Assembly (NCBI GenBank): GCA_039555135.1
Contig: CP114179.1
Span: 1,364,001 to 1,428,000, forward strand
Source: Phycisphaeraceae bacterium D3-23
GTDB taxonomy: Bacteria > Planctomycetota > Phycisphaerae > Phycisphaerales > Phycisphaeraceae
Direction: 5' to 3'
Length of the DNA stretch: 64,000 bases
This document shows, in pieces, positions 37,455 to 49,739 of this stretch; positions within the stretch are counted from its first letter, which is position 1; every line of letters starts with the position of its first letter. Made by a program: the position numbers and the translations under genes. The notes beneath the pieces are model-generated. The model was given only the letters and a program-made list of their open reading frames with translations. It had not been told where the DNA came from and did no database searches.

Positions 37455-38219
37455 ATGCCTACGAAACTCTCGGTCAACGTGAACAAAATCGCGACGCTGC
37501 GCAACCAGCGCGACGGGGAGGTGCCATCCGTGTTGGCGATGTCGCGGCTGGCGATGGAGTCGGGGGCGCACGGGATCACGGTGCACCCGCGGCCCGATGA
37601 GCGGCACATCCGGCCGAGCGACTGCGACGACATCGCCGCGGCATTTACAGACGGCGGGTTCCGGGCGGGTGAGTTCAATATCGAGGGCAACCCGCTGGAC
37701 TTTGGGGGCGGGCATTTGATGCCGATCCTCCGGCGGATCAGGCCGACGCAGGCGACGCTGGTGCCGGATGATCCTGCGCAGTCGACGAGCGACCACGGCT
37801 GGGACGTGGTGGCGCACCTGGAGACGCTCAAGCCGATCGTCGCGGAGTTGCAGGGGCTGGGCTGCCGGGTGAGTCTGTTCCTGGACCCGGACCCGGAGAT
37901 GGCCAGGCGTGCTGCCGAGACCGGCGCGGACCGGATCGAGCTTTACACCGAGGGGTTCGCCAAGGCGCACACGGCCGGGGGTGATGCGCGTAGGCGTTCG
38001 CTCGATGCGTTTGCGGTGACGGCACAGGCCGCGCGGTCGGCCGGGCTCGGGGTGAACGCGGGACATGATCTAAACCTTGAGAATCTGCCGACGTTTCTGG
38101 ATGCGGTGCCCGGCGTCGATGAGGTGTCGATCGGCCACGCGCTGGTCGCGGATGCGCTGGTGATGGGGATGTCGGCGGCGGTGGCGGCGTATGTCGAGGT
38201 CTGCCAAGCGGCGGGCTGA
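37455..38219 (+). CDS. pdxJ: Pyridoxine 5'-phosphate synthase
   Basis: 254 residues. PdxJ condenses 1-deoxyxylulose 5-phosphate with 3-amino-2-oxopropyl phosphate in the DXP-dependent vitamin B6 pathway. Conserved: KLSVNVNKIATLRNQRD, GAHGITVHPRPDERHIRPSD (His/Arg catalytic stretch), EFNIEGNP, VPDDPAQSTSDHGWD, ADRIELYTEGFAKA, LGVNAGHDLNLENL and VDEVSIGHALVADAL. TIM-barrel, cytoplasmic. The other pdx genes are not here. A hairpin follows at 38265. Confidence 0.96.
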   Translation: MPTKLSVNVNKIATLRNQRDGEVPSVLAMSRLAMESGAHGITVHPRPDERHIRPSDCDDIAAAFTDGGFRAGEFNIEGNPLDFGGGHLMPILRRIRPTQATLVPDDPAQSTSDHGWDVVAHLETLKPIVAELQGLGCRVSLFLDPDPEMARRAAETGADRIELYTEGFAKAHTAGGDARRRSLDAFAVTAQAARSAGLGVNAGHDLNLENLPTFLDAVPGVDEVSIGHALVADALVMGMSAAVAAYVEVCQAAG

Positions 38220-38264
38220 GGCGGGTATCGCGCGGTGGGAAACGATATTGATTGATGGGTATCA

Positions 38265-38285
38265 CCCACGGATCGAATCCGTGGG
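38265..38285 (+). terminator. Hairpin after pdxJ
   Basis: CCCACGGATCGAATCCGTGGG, 8-bp stem, same family as 17837 and 19464; CTTCGGGGGTGTCTATTTC follows. Confidence 0.55.
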
Positions 38286-38382
38286 CTTCGGGGGTGTCTA
38301 TTTCTTGTCGAATCTTGAGGTTGCGCGGGTATGATGTACGTGTGGGGGTTGCCCTGTTTTTCTTTGTAGTGGGTGCTTGTTG

Positions 38383-41304
38383 ATGGCGCAGGTGCAAACG
38401 ATGCCGACGGGTTCCTCCGGGGCGGTGTTGCGGCCGGGCTGGGTGGCCCGGCCGACGGTGGCGGCGCAGGCGTTGGTGGCGTCGACGTTTGTGCTGTTGT
38501 GGGTGCTGACGGAGTGGCTGACGCAGCATTTCCTCATGGCCCCGGGCGTGAGCGGGTGGTACCCGCCGGCGGGGCTGGGGGTGGCGATGGTGTGGGCTTT
38601 TGGCGTGCGGTATGTCGGTGCGGTGTTTGTCGCGGCGTTCATCGGTCAGCTGGTGATGTGGTCTTCGGATGAGCCGTTGACCGCGCACTCGATTGGTGTC
38701 GGGTTGTCGGTGACGGCGGTGAAGGTCGGTGTGTATGTCGCGGTGGGGCTGATCCTGCGTCGGGTGATGCCGCCGATCGTGCGTATGGTTCGTCCGTGGC
38801 AGGCGGGGGCGGTGGTGCTGGTGCTGCTGAGTGGCGCGTTGGCGACGGCCCTGGGGGGGATCGGTCTGAAGGCGTTGTGGGGCGAACCGTTTGGCAACTC
38901 GTTTATCGCCGCGGCGTTGGGCTGGGCGGTGGGCGACGCGATCGGGCTGCTAATCGCGGCACCGCTGGCGGTTCGGGTGGTGTTGCCGGCGATGTGCCGC
39001 TGGCCGATGCTGTTGGCCCGCGCAGGCCGGGCGCGGCGTGGCGAGTTGCCGGAGATCCCCGGCGAGGTCGTGCGTCCGCTGGGCTGGGGCCTGGTGACGG
39101 CGGGGGTGATGGCGGGGCTCTACATTTGGCCGGCCACGCGCGACCTGAACGTCATGTACATCGGTTTTGTCGCGGTGCCGCTGATCGCGGTGGCATACGG
39201 CCTGTCGGGCGGTCTGCTCGCGCTGTCGCTGGTGAGCGTGCTCGGGCTGGCTGCGGTGAGCTGGTACCAGCCGGGCTTCGATGTGATGTTCGAGATGCAG
39301 CTGATGATGATCGCGATGGCGGTCTCGACGCTGATGATCGGCGCGATCTCGACGCTGCGCACGCGCGAGGAACAGTCCGCAAGCCGGGAGCGGCGGTGGA
39401 CGGCGCTGGCACTGCGAGGCGGCGGGCTGGGGCGTTGGCAGTGGGAAGTGGGGACCACGCACCTGGTGTCGGACTATGTCCTGACGGATCTGCTGGGGTA
39501 TGCCCGGCAGGATGTGCGACACGACACACGCTGGTGGCGCGAACGGGTCCACCCGGATGACGACCAGCCCCGGCGTGACTCGCTCGAGCGCTGCCTGTCG
39601 GGCGAGAGCGAGTACCACGAAGCCGAGACGCGGATCCTCGATGCCCAGGGCGGCTGGGTGTGGTACCACACCCAGGGGAAGGTGATCGCGGTCGATGCGT
39701 CGGGCAAGCCGACGCTCTTGGCGGGGACCCATCAGGAGATCACGGAGCGCAAGCGGATGGCGGAGCTCGAGCGGGAGGCCGAATCAAGCCAGCGGAGCGA
39801 GAAGCGTTTCCGCGCGCTGGCGGACGCTTCGCCCGTGGGTGTGTTCCAGACCGACCCACGCGGCGCGTTCATGTACGTCAACCCGGCGTGGACGCAGACG
39901 ACCGGGCTCGATATGGCGGACGCGCTGTACCGCCACGCCCCGGCGTTTGCGCACGTCGATGACCGCGACGCCGTCGCCGACCACTGGGCGACCGCGACGA
40001 AGCTGGGCATTGCGATGAGCTGCGAGATGCGGCTGCACCGGACCGACGACACAGCCCGGTGGGTCTCGATGCAGGCCAGCCCGATCATGCAGGACGACGG
40101 CCAGCTCTCGGGATACGTCGGGACCGTTGTCGATATCACCGACTACCGTGAGCGGGTCGCGATGATGGAGGACAGCGAGGCCCGCTACCGCACCCTGGCC
40201 GAGCACGCTAACGACATGATCTGGCGTGTCTCGGGGGCCGAGGCAATCTTTACATATGTCTCGCCCAGCGTGCACGCCCTGCTCGGCTACGCGCCCGAGG
40301 AGATGGTCGGCACCGACGCGTACGACTACTTCCACCCCGACGATGTCGAACAGGTCCGCGCCAAACACGGCGCGATGTCGCCTGAGCATCCCGAGTTTTT
40401 CAGCACCCACCGCTATCGACGCAGAGACGGGGGCTACATCGTGTTCGACGCGATCGGCCGACTGGTCGTGCCCGACGAGCCCGGCGAGCCGACGTACATC
40501 GTGGGGATCTCGCGCGACGTGACCCGCCGGGCCGAGGCCGAGCAGCAGCGCGAGGCGCTCGAGCAGCGGCTGCTGCAGAGCCAGAAGCTCGACGCGCTGG
40601 GGGGTTTCGCACGCGGGGTGGCGCACGACTTCCGCAACACGCTTTACGCGATCAACGCCTCGGCGCAGTCCGCCGCGAAGCAGATCGAGCCCGACCACGC
40701 CGCGCACCGCCCGCTGCAACTCGTGCAAGACGCCTGCGAACAGGCCAGCGCGATCACGCAGTCGCTGCTTACCTTCGCACGCGGCCAGGGCGCAACCAAA
40801 GAACGAATCAACCTGGCCGAAGTGGTATCGGAATCCGCCCGTCTGCTCGATGCCCTGTTGACCGAACGCACCCGCGTACACTGCGAGACGCCGACGGACC
40901 GGCCGCTTTGGATCGAGGGCAACCGGGCCGAGCTCGAGCAGGTCCTGATGAACCTGACGACCAACGCACGCGACGCGATGCCCGACGGGGGATCGGTCCA
41001 CGTCGCGCTGACCGACGACGATGGACAGGCCGTGCTCGCCGTCACCGATACCGGCCAAGGCATGACGCCCGACGTCATGCGCCGCGCACTCGACCCGTTC
41101 TTCACCACCAAGGCCCGTCTCAAAGGCACCGGGCTCGGGCTCGCGCTGGTCCACGGTGTCATCGAAAACCACGGCGGCACGGTGCTGCTACATTCCACGC
41201 CCGGCCAAGGCACGACCGTCACACTCAAGGTCCCGCTAGCCGCCGCGCCGGCCGTCGAAGCTGCCCCCAACCCCCTCCCCTTTCCAAAGGCTTCCGCCTC
41301 ATGA
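38383..41304 (+). CDS. MASE1/PAS hybrid sensor histidine kinase
   Basis: 973 residues. The N-terminal 330 residues have eight or more hydrophobic segments of a MASE1-type membrane sensor (VSGWYPPAGLGVAMVWAFGV is its typical stretch). Three PAS/PAC modules follow (about 345-455, 470-595, 600-715; for example HPDDDQPRRDSLERCLSGE, GVFQTDPRGAFMYVNPAWTQ and YVSPSVHALLGYAPEEMVG). The kinase core has the phospho-acceptor GVAHDFRNTL, the N box LMNLTTNARDAMPDGG, G1 DTGQGM and G2 GTGLGLALVHGVIENHGG. It probably phosphorylates the regulator whose ATG overlaps its stop (ATGA). The ATG at 38383 is preferred to upstream TTG codons. Confidence 0.93.
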   Translation: MAQVQTMPTGSSGAVLRPGWVARPTVAAQALVASTFVLLWVLTEWLTQHFLMAPGVSGWYPPAGLGVAMVWAFGVRYVGAVFVAAFIGQLVMWSSDEPLTAHSIGVGLSVTAVKVGVYVAVGLILRRVMPPIVRMVRPWQAGAVVLVLLSGALATALGGIGLKALWGEPFGNSFIAAALGWAVGDAIGLLIAAPLAVRVVLPAMCRWPMLLARAGRARRGELPEIPGEVVRPLGWGLVTAGVMAGLYIWPATRDLNVMYIGFVAVPLIAVAYGLSGGLLALSLVSVLGLAAVSWYQPGFDVMFEMQLMMIAMAVSTLMIGAISTLRTREEQSASRERRWTALALRGGGLGRWQWEVGTTHLVSDYVLTDLLGYARQDVRHDTRWWRERVHPDDDQPRRDSLERCLSGESEYHEAETRILDAQGGWVWYHTQGKVIAVDASGKPTLLAGTHQEITERKRMAELEREAESSQRSEKRFRALADASPVGVFQTDPRGAFMYVNPAWTQTTGLDMADALYRHAPAFAHVDDRDAVADHWATATKLGIAMSCEMRLHRTDDTARWVSMQASPIMQDDGQLSGYVGTVVDITDYRERVAMMEDSEARYRTLAEHANDMIWRVSGAEAIFTYVSPSVHALLGYAPEEMVGTDAYDYFHPDDVEQVRAKHGAMSPEHPEFFSTHRYRRRDGGYIVFDAIGRLVVPDEPGEPTYIVGISRDVTRRAEAEQQREALEQRLLQSQKLDALGGFARGVAHDFRNTLYAINASAQSAAKQIEPDHAAHRPLQLVQDACEQASAITQSLLTFARGQGATKERINLAEVVSESARLLDALLTERTRVHCETPTDRPLWIEGNRAELEQVLMNLTTNARDAMPDGGSVHVALTDDDGQAVLAVTDTGQGMTPDVMRRALDPFFTTKARLKGTGLGLALVHGVIENHGGTVLLHSTPGQGTTVTLKVPLAAAPAVEAAPNPLPFPKASAS

Positions 41305-41966
41305 CCCAGACCGACACCAAGACCCGTATCCTGCTGGTGGACGACCACATGATCGTCCGGGAATCGCTGGCGTGTCGGCTCGAAGACGAGCCCGACCTGG
41401 CCGTCCCCCATACCGCCGCCGACGCCGGCGAAGGGCTCGCGCTCGCCAAAAAGCACGATTTTGATATCGTCGTGATGGATATCGACATGCCCGGCATCAG
41501 CTGCTTCGACGCGGCGCGTCAGCTCGACAAGGGCGAGCAGACCGCGCAGGTCGTGTTCCTCAGCGCCGTCTGGAACGACAGCTTCATCGAGCAGGCCACC
41601 GCGGCAGGGGCGTGCGGCATGCTGAGCAAGTCCGATGCGCCCGAAGTCTTGGTCAACGCGATCCGCACCATCGTCGACGGCGGGGTCTACTTCTCCGACG
41701 AGGTCCGCAGCCGACTCCGCGTCCACGCCGCGAACCCCGAAGAGCCCAACGACGGCCAGACCCGGCTGAGCATGCTCACCCCGCGCGAGCTCGAAGTCCT
41801 ACGCGCCGTGGGCATGGGCAGCTCCCGCAAACAGATGGCGCAGGACCTTGGCATCAGCGGCAACACCGTCGCCGTCCACACCAACCGCATCATGCGCAAG
41901 CTCGACATCCACGACCGCGTCACCCTCGCAAGGTTCGCGATCAAAATCGGTCTCTCGCCGCTATAG
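41301..41966 (+). CDS. NarL/LuxR-type response regulator
   Basis: 221 residues. Receiver domain: RILLVDDHMIVRESLACRLE with the acidic pair, the phospho-acceptor Asp in IVVMDIDMPGISCFD, and CGMLSKSDAPEVLV with the conserved Lys. Output domain (about 155-221): LTPRELEVLRAVGMGSSRKQ, MAQDLGISGNTVAVHTNRIM, a LuxR-type HTH. Starts inside the kinase stop codon (ATGA), so the two are translationally coupled and form a two-component pair. Targets unknown. Confidence 0.94.
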   Translation: MTQTDTKTRILLVDDHMIVRESLACRLEDEPDLAVPHTAADAGEGLALAKKHDFDIVVMDIDMPGISCFDAARQLDKGEQTAQVVFLSAVWNDSFIEQATAAGACGMLSKSDAPEVLVNAIRTIVDGGVYFSDEVRSRLRVHAANPEEPNDGQTRLSMLTPRELEVLRAVGMGSSRKQMAQDLGISGNTVAVHTNRIMRKLDIHDRVTLARFAIKIGLSPL

Positions 41967-41972
41967 AAATCT

Positions 41973-41998
41973 AAAGCCCGGCCGAGGCCTCGGCCAGG
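41973..41998. repeat. Palindrome GGCCGAGGCCTCGGCC
   Basis: AAAGCCCGGCCGAGGCCTCG then GCCAGG, a short relative of the CCGGGCCGCTGAAGCGG family, six bases after the regulator stop. The rest of the gap to 42248 holds only the terminator below. Confidence 0.65.
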
Positions 41999-42043
41999 GC
42001 ACCGCACAGCCTTTCGCAAGTTCTCTAAACCCTCTATCACTCC

Positions 42044-42082
42044 AAAAAATAACCCGCGTCAGCAGACGAATCCACTGACGCG
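42044..42082 (-). terminator. Terminator of the 42.2-42.8 kb operon
   Basis: On the minus strand CGCGTCAG... CTGACGCG (8-bp stem) then GGTTATTTTTTGG. Confidence 0.6.
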
Positions 42083-42248
42083 AGCTTCCGGGGGCGAGTT
42101 GTGCAACAGGGTGTTCCTGTAGTTCTGAAATGTTATAACAACTCGTCGGCTGATGCAAGGGCGACGGCTCGATTTTTAGAATAAATCTAATAAATACGGT
42201 GTTTGGGCCTGGAAACGGCGTCCTGCCCCAGGTAAGGCCGATCAACAA

Positions 42249-42623
42249 CTACGATTCGAGGGTGCGAACGGCCCGCCGCAGCGCCGCTTGAGCGTCTTCA
42301 ATCAACTCGCAGGCCTGCTCAGGGACGCCTGCGTCGCCATACCGCTTAGCCAAGGCCGAGGCGTGGCGATCAATCAGCACCCCCGCGCGGGCGAGCCCCA
42401 GCGCCCTCTCTTCGGCGTCCAACTCATCCAGATGCGTCAGCGCAAACCACACCGCCTGGAGCCCGATCAGGTCGGCCAGCGAATCCCGCAGACGCCGGCC
42501 CGCTTCGTCGTCGGGCAAGGCGACCGCACTGCGCGCGAAGTCCGTCCACCGACCCAGCAGCACCGCCCACGTCAGACGCTCGGCGTCGAGCGGCTGGGCC
42601 GTGTTTTCATCTCGATCCGCCAT
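42249..42623 (-). CDS. Hypothetical helical protein
   Basis: 124 residues, predicted all-helical and soluble: LTWAVLLGRWTDFARSAVAL, LRDSLADLIGLQAVWFALTH, ERALGLARAGVLIDRHASAL. No signal, metal motif or family recognised. It begins 9 bases after the stop of the 55-residue gene at 42633, so the two almost certainly form an operon ended by the hairpin at 42044-42082. Possibly a planctomycete-specific protein. Confidence 0.75.
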   Translation of the reverse strand: MADRDENTAQPLDAERLTWAVLLGRWTDFARSAVALPDDEAGRRLRDSLADLIGLQAVWFALTHLDELDAEERALGLARAGVLIDRHASALAKRYGDAGVPEQACELIEDAQAALRRAVRTLES

Positions 42624-42632
42624 AACGACCCA

Positions 42633-42800
42633 TCAATCCGCGTAGAACCACACCGTGACAACACCGTCCGTATTGAACGCGCTGTGGGAGATGTTGATCA
42701 GCTTCCCGTCCGGCAGCTCAGAGGCAAACTCCGACGCCTGCTGAAACAGCGCGTCCCAGCTCCCCCACGCCGCACGAAACGACTTGAAAGTCACCTGCAT
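42633..42800 (-). CDS. 55-residue hypothetical protein
   Basis: Too short for most gene callers but well supported: AAGGAGA lies seven bases before the ATG at 42800 and the frame ends just before the next gene. The sequence MQVTFKSFRAAWGSWDALFQ, then QASEFASELPDGKLINISHS and GVVTVWFYAD looks like a compact alpha-beta domain ending in an aromatic strand. First gene of a two-gene operon. Function unknown. Confidence 0.75.
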   Translation of the reverse strand: MQVTFKSFRAAWGSWDALFQQASEFASELPDGKLINISHSAFNTDGVVTVWFYAD

Positions 42801-42927
42801 CTGACGATCTCCTTGGTTTGAGGATTCTTGGCCGGTCACTGCAACGATTGCAACACCTCGCGCCTGCGGACCTATGATACGGGTAGCCCGTGGCCGGGGA
42901 TGGGAATACCGCTCCAAGGAACCCGAG

Positions 42928-43743
42928 ATGCGACATCGACTGCACTTCTTAGCCGCACTTGTTCTGATCGGTGGCCTGTCCGCAGGCTCGATCCAGGCCC
43001 AAAACGACGGGGCCACCCCCGCGGCGCCCGCCCCACCGCCGGCCGAGCCGGCCCCCGCCGGCGAAACGCCTGACGACCCCCTCGCCCAGATCATCGACGC
43101 GTTCAACGCCGACGACAACGGCATCTTGATCGACCGCGAAGCGCGCACCATCGACATCGACGCCAAGGTCTGCCTGCGCGAGTGCGAGTTCCTCGAACAA
43201 CTCGCCTGCTCACAGGACACGCGCGAGCACGAGTCGCTGCTCGTGCTCCTGGCTAAGCCCTCCATGGTCCACACCGCCCTGCTGCTGCTCGGGGTCGAGC
43301 CCGGCGCGCCTTTGCAGTGGGTCGAGGAGGAAGACTCGGTCCGCACCATCCCGCCACGCGGGCCCGCCATCGGCGTCCTGATCGTAACCACCGACGACGA
43401 AGGCGAGGAAGTCATCACCCCCGCCAACGAATGGGTCAAAGACCAGAAGACCGACGAGGTCATGCGGGGCAACACCTGGCTCTTCGCGGGCTCGAAGTTC
43501 GTCGAGGTCAACGGCCAGGAGATGTACGTCGCCGACGCCTACGGCACCGCGATCTCGCTGGTCAACTTCGGCGACGACCTGCTCGCACGATCCACCGAGA
43601 TGACCGACAGTAACGACAGCCACGGCCGGGTCTGGGGCGCGAACACCGACGCCATCCCCGAGGTCGGCACCGAGGTCCGCATCCGGTTATCCGTCCCCGA
43701 ACCCCCCCAGCCGCCCGCCCCGGAGCCCCCCGCCGACGAGTAG
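42928..43743 (+). CDS. YdjY-domain secreted protein
   Basis: 271 residues. A signal peptide (LAALVLIGGLSAGSIQAQ) and a Pro/Ala-rich linker lead to a YdjY domain: GILIDREARTIDIDAKVCLR, LEQLACSQDTREHESLLVLL, KPSMVHTALLLLGVEPGAPL, and NTWLFAGSKFVEVNG. The domain recurs in planctomycetes and clostridia, sometimes near electron-transfer proteins; its role is unknown. Pro-rich C-terminus. AAGGA is seven bases before the ATG at 42928, which starts the signal peptide. Confidence 0.83.
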   Translation: MRHRLHFLAALVLIGGLSAGSIQAQNDGATPAAPAPPPAEPAPAGETPDDPLAQIIDAFNADDNGILIDREARTIDIDAKVCLRECEFLEQLACSQDTREHESLLVLLAKPSMVHTALLLLGVEPGAPLQWVEEEDSVRTIPPRGPAIGVLIVTTDDEGEEVITPANEWVKDQKTDEVMRGNTWLFAGSKFVEVNGQEMYVADAYGTAISLVNFGDDLLARSTEMTDSNDSHGRVWGANTDAIPEVGTEVRIRLSVPEPPQPPAPEPPADE

Positions 43744-43856
43744 CGACAAAAAAATGCCCAAAGGCCTGCTTGGGGCTGCATTTATGTTTGACAATCCGGC
43801 CCCGACCCGCCACAATGCAGGCTCGTCCACCGCACCACTAGAAGGGAACCTATCCG

Positions 43857-44117
43857 ATGCTTCGAGCCGCCCGAATGTTCGTACTGGGTCTGGGATTGTT
43901 TGCCGTCACGCTGCTGAGCGGCTGCAACACGATCACCTCCGCCGACATCCGCGATGACCCGACCCCCGAGCTCTACTCGCAGGCGATGAGCCGTGAGCAG
44001 TACCGCAACGACCGCGCCATCCACCGCCACCACGCCTGGCGTACGATGCACGACGACCTTGCCCGCCTGTTCTTGTTCGACAAGAACACGCAGCTCACCC
44101 CGTGGCCAACGCCCTGA
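43857..44117 (+). CDS. Small lipoprotein
   Basis: 86 residues. Signal and lipobox: MFVLGLGLFAVTLLSGC, then NTITSADIRDDPTPELYSQA, MSREQYRNDRAIHRHHAWRT and MHDDLARLFLFDKNTQLTPW. His/Arg-rich mature part, no known domain. An AGAAGGGAA-like site precedes the ATG, and a strong terminator follows, so this is a monocistronic gene. Small lipoproteins of this shape are common in Phycisphaerae. Confidence 0.82.
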   Translation: MLRAARMFVLGLGLFAVTLLSGCNTITSADIRDDPTPELYSQAMSREQYRNDRAIHRHHAWRTMHDDLARLFLFDKNTQLTPWPTP

Positions 44118-44140
44118 GTGAACACACAACCGATCGCTAC

Positions 44141-44173
44141 AAAGCAGGAACCCCAGCGGGTTCCTGCTTTTTT
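44141..44173 (+). terminator. Rho-independent terminator
   Basis: AAAGCAGGAACCCCAGCGGG then TTCCTGCTTTTTTT: a 10-bp stem with a seven-T run, 24 bases after the lipoprotein stop and facing the carB end. Confidence 0.9.
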
Positions 44174-44197
44174 GATGCGCCGTTTCGCGCATGCGGC

Positions 44198-47759
<3,562 letters not shown>

Positions 47760-47938
47760 CGTGTGGTTTCAGCAGGCGCGGGGGGATAGTGGTCGGCAGC
47801 GTGCCGCCAGCGGGTCGTTCCGGGTGATTCCGCCTGTTTCTTAGTCCGAGATCGCGCAAAAACAGGGCAAAATCCTAGCGAGTGTAGCGTCGTCGATCCG
47901 CCCGGCCAAGTCGGCAGGAACAACCCTACAATACACGC

Positions 47939-48202
47939 ATGAAATGCCATCCCCCCGCCGCGCCAGACCCCGCCCGCAGACGCCGAGCCGGCCGATCGCT
48001 GCCGGCCCTGCTCGCCCTGACCCTGCTGCTGGGCGGCGCGCCGCTCACCGGCTGCGTCGAGCTCAGCCGGACGGAGAAGGGCCGCTTCGGCAACCCGCTC
48101 CAGAACCATTCCGCCGGCTCACGCACCGAGTTCGATGCCGACAACTACAAGCCGCCTACCGTTGCTCAGAAGCCGTGGTACCAGCGGCTGTTTGATTGGT
48201 AG
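47939..48202 (+). CDS. Small lipoprotein
   Basis: 87 residues. A basic N-region, a hydrophobic core and a lipobox (LPALLALTLLLGGAPLTG then Cys) are followed by a short mature part: VELSRTEKGRFGNPLQNHSA, then EFDADNYKPPTVAQKPWYQR LFDW in two pieces. No recognised domain. Divergent from carB across a 179-base gap. The function of such short basic lipoproteins is unknown. Confidence 0.72.
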   Translation: MKCHPPAAPDPARRRRAGRSLPALLALTLLLGGAPLTGCVELSRTEKGRFGNPLQNHSAGSRTEFDADNYKPPTVAQKPWYQRLFDW

Positions 48203-48285
48203 GATGCAGAGGACCCGCTGAGACCCGACGCTTCGCGGACTCCGCGTCGGCGTGGGGCACCAGGATCTGTCTACAAGGAGCAGGT

Positions 48286-48345
48286 GGCACGGGCGTCCCG
48301 CCCGTGATGCGTGGCAATCCACGGCCGAGACGGCCGTGCCACCGG
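48286..48345. repeat. Inverted repeat GGTGGCACGGGCGTCCCGCC
   Basis: Left arm GGTGGCACGGGCGTCCCGCC, right arm CACGGCCGAGACGGCCGTGC then CACC, about 60 bases. Same layout as the element translated inside scpA. Confidence 0.8.
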
Positions 48346-48390
48346 ATCAGACAGAACCTAAAACCCATCGCACCAAGTACGAACCCCACT

Positions 48391-48708
48391 ATGACCGACC
48401 GACTCCACAAGCTTGAACAGATGCACGCCGGCGACCCGGCCGACGCCGACCTGCCTTACATGATCGCGATCGAGCACGGCAACGCCGAGCGCTTCGACGA
48501 CGCGATCACCTGGCTCGACAAAACCCTCGCGCTCGACGCCCACTACCACTACGCCTATTTCCAGAAGGCGAAGATGCTCAGCGAGTTGGGCGACGATGAT
48601 GACGCCGTGGCCGTGCTCGACGAGGGGATCGCCCAAGCCGCCGCGGCGAACGACGGCAAAGCGCTGGGCGAGCTACAGGAACTCCGCGGCATGCTCGCGG
48701 CGGGCTAA
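48391..48708 (+). CDS. TPR-repeat protein
   Basis: 105 residues, almost entirely two to three tetratricopeptide-like helical pairs: DADLPYMIAIEHGNAERFDD, AITWLDKTLALDAHYHYAYF, QKAKMLSELGDDDDAVAVLD, EGIAQAAAANDGKALGELQE. It is likely a small protein-binding adaptor. The open frame extends upstream through the 48286 repeat, but the ATG at 48391 starts the helical repeats. Soluble, cytoplasmic. Confidence 0.8.
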   Translation: MTDRLHKLEQMHAGDPADADLPYMIAIEHGNAERFDDAITWLDKTLALDAHYHYAYFQKAKMLSELGDDDDAVAVLDEGIAQAAAANDGKALGELQELRGMLAAG

Positions 48709-48716
48709 GCATCTCG

Positions 48717-48800
48717 TTTAGCCGTCGCCCAACGGGCGGCGCGCCGTTTGTGATGACAACAAGGACAAGGCGGCGCGCCGCCCGTTGGGCGACGGCTAAA
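48717..48800. repeat. Intergenic palindrome with 29-bp perfect arms
   Basis: Best copy of the family: arms 48717-48745 and 48772-48800 (TTTAGCCGTCGCCCAACGGG then CGGCGCGCC), exact reverse complements, 26-base spacer. It lies between two converging genes. Confidence 0.95.
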
Positions 48801-48851
48801 CAATCGGCACGCAACGACCCAACTGAAATCGCTGCGAGCTCATATCCCGCC

Positions 48852-49391
48852 CTACTCCGCCCCCCGCGCCCGCGCCCGGTCCACCTCCACCGGCGTCGGC
48901 CGAAGCCCTTCAAACGCCTCGCCCGGCAGGTTGCGCAACACCGCGAACCCCACCAGCACCACCAGCGCGCCCCACCCCACATACCCCGGCATCTGCCAAC
49001 GCCTCACTCGCCGGCCCGTCGCCGCTTGGTAGCCAAGCGACACAAGCGTCCAGAGGATCAGCGGCGTGCCGAGGATGACCAGCAGCGGGTTGTACCCCAT
49101 CGCGACCACAGGCCGGCCCTGCAGCATGTGGTGCGTCGCCCGCGTCGCCCCGCAGCCCGGGCAATACACTCCCGCGAACTGCTCGGTCGGGCAGCGCGGC
49201 AAGAACGAGTGCTCCAGCGGGTTGTTGAGCCCGAGCCAGGCCATCGCCGCCAAGGCCCCGACCCCCAGCCCCAGCGCGACCCAGCGCTGCCCGGTCGCTA
49301 ACCGCGGGGCGTCGCGCGCCGCGCTGTCGGGCGGGTCCATTGCGGCCGCGCCTGTTTTTTCATAGGATTCGGGCTGGCTTTCTGATTCCAT
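48852..49391 (-). CDS. DUF2752 membrane protein
   Basis: 179 residues, three membrane helices (WVALGLGVGALAAMAWLGL, LLVILGTPLILWTLVSLGY, GYVGWGALVVLVGFAVL). The signature CPTEQFAGVYCPGCGATRAT (C-P-x-C-G-x-x-R) followed by GRPVVAMGYNPLLV defines DUF2752. Family role unknown; the genes often stand beside CD225-type proteins, as they do here (divergent, 25 bases from 49417). Confidence 0.87.
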   Translation of the reverse strand: MESESQPESYEKTGAAAMDPPDSAARDAPRLATGQRWVALGLGVGALAAMAWLGLNNPLEHSFLPRCPTEQFAGVYCPGCGATRATHHMLQGRPVVAMGYNPLLVILGTPLILWTLVSLGYQAATGRRVRRWQMPGYVGWGALVVLVGFAVLRNLPGEAFEGLRPTPVEVDRARARGAE

Positions 49392-49416
49392 CCACCCATT
49401 TTAGCGGGGGCTATCC

Positions 49417-49704
49417 ATGTCACACTTCGCATCGCCTCAGATGCCCGACAGCCGAGGGCCGGCCGAACACAAACTCGCCCAGTCGATCCTCATCACGCTC
49501 TGCTGCTGCATGCCGTTCGGCATCGTCGCGATCGTCTTCTCGGCGATGGCGATGAGCGCGAACAAGGAAGGCGACTTCACCAAGGCCCACGAGATGGCCG
49601 AGAAGGCCAACAAGTTCGGCTGGATCGGCTTCTGGCTCGGGCTCGTCGCCATCGCCATCAACATCATCCTCAACGTCCTCGCGGCCATGGCCCAAAACCC
49701 ATGA
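49417..49704 (+). CDS. CD225/dispanin family membrane protein 1
   Basis: 95 residues, two helices: AQSILITLCCCMPFGIVAIV followed by FSAMAMSANKEGDFTKAHEM and GWIGFWLGLVAIAINIILNV. The order 'helix with C-C-x-P-x-G-I-V-A-I-x-x-A, cytoplasmic A-x-x-x-A-x-x-A-x-x-x-G loop, second helix' is the CD225 (interferon-induced transmembrane-like) pattern. Bacterial members are small membrane proteins of unknown role. The gene is followed by a second copy 35 bases later. Confidence 0.88.
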   Translation: MSHFASPQMPDSRGPAEHKLAQSILITLCCCMPFGIVAIVFSAMAMSANKEGDFTKAHEMAEKANKFGWIGFWLGLVAIAINIILNVLAAMAQNP

Positions 49705-49739
49705 GCCCGCGATGACTACCCCTTGTCCGGGTAACACCC

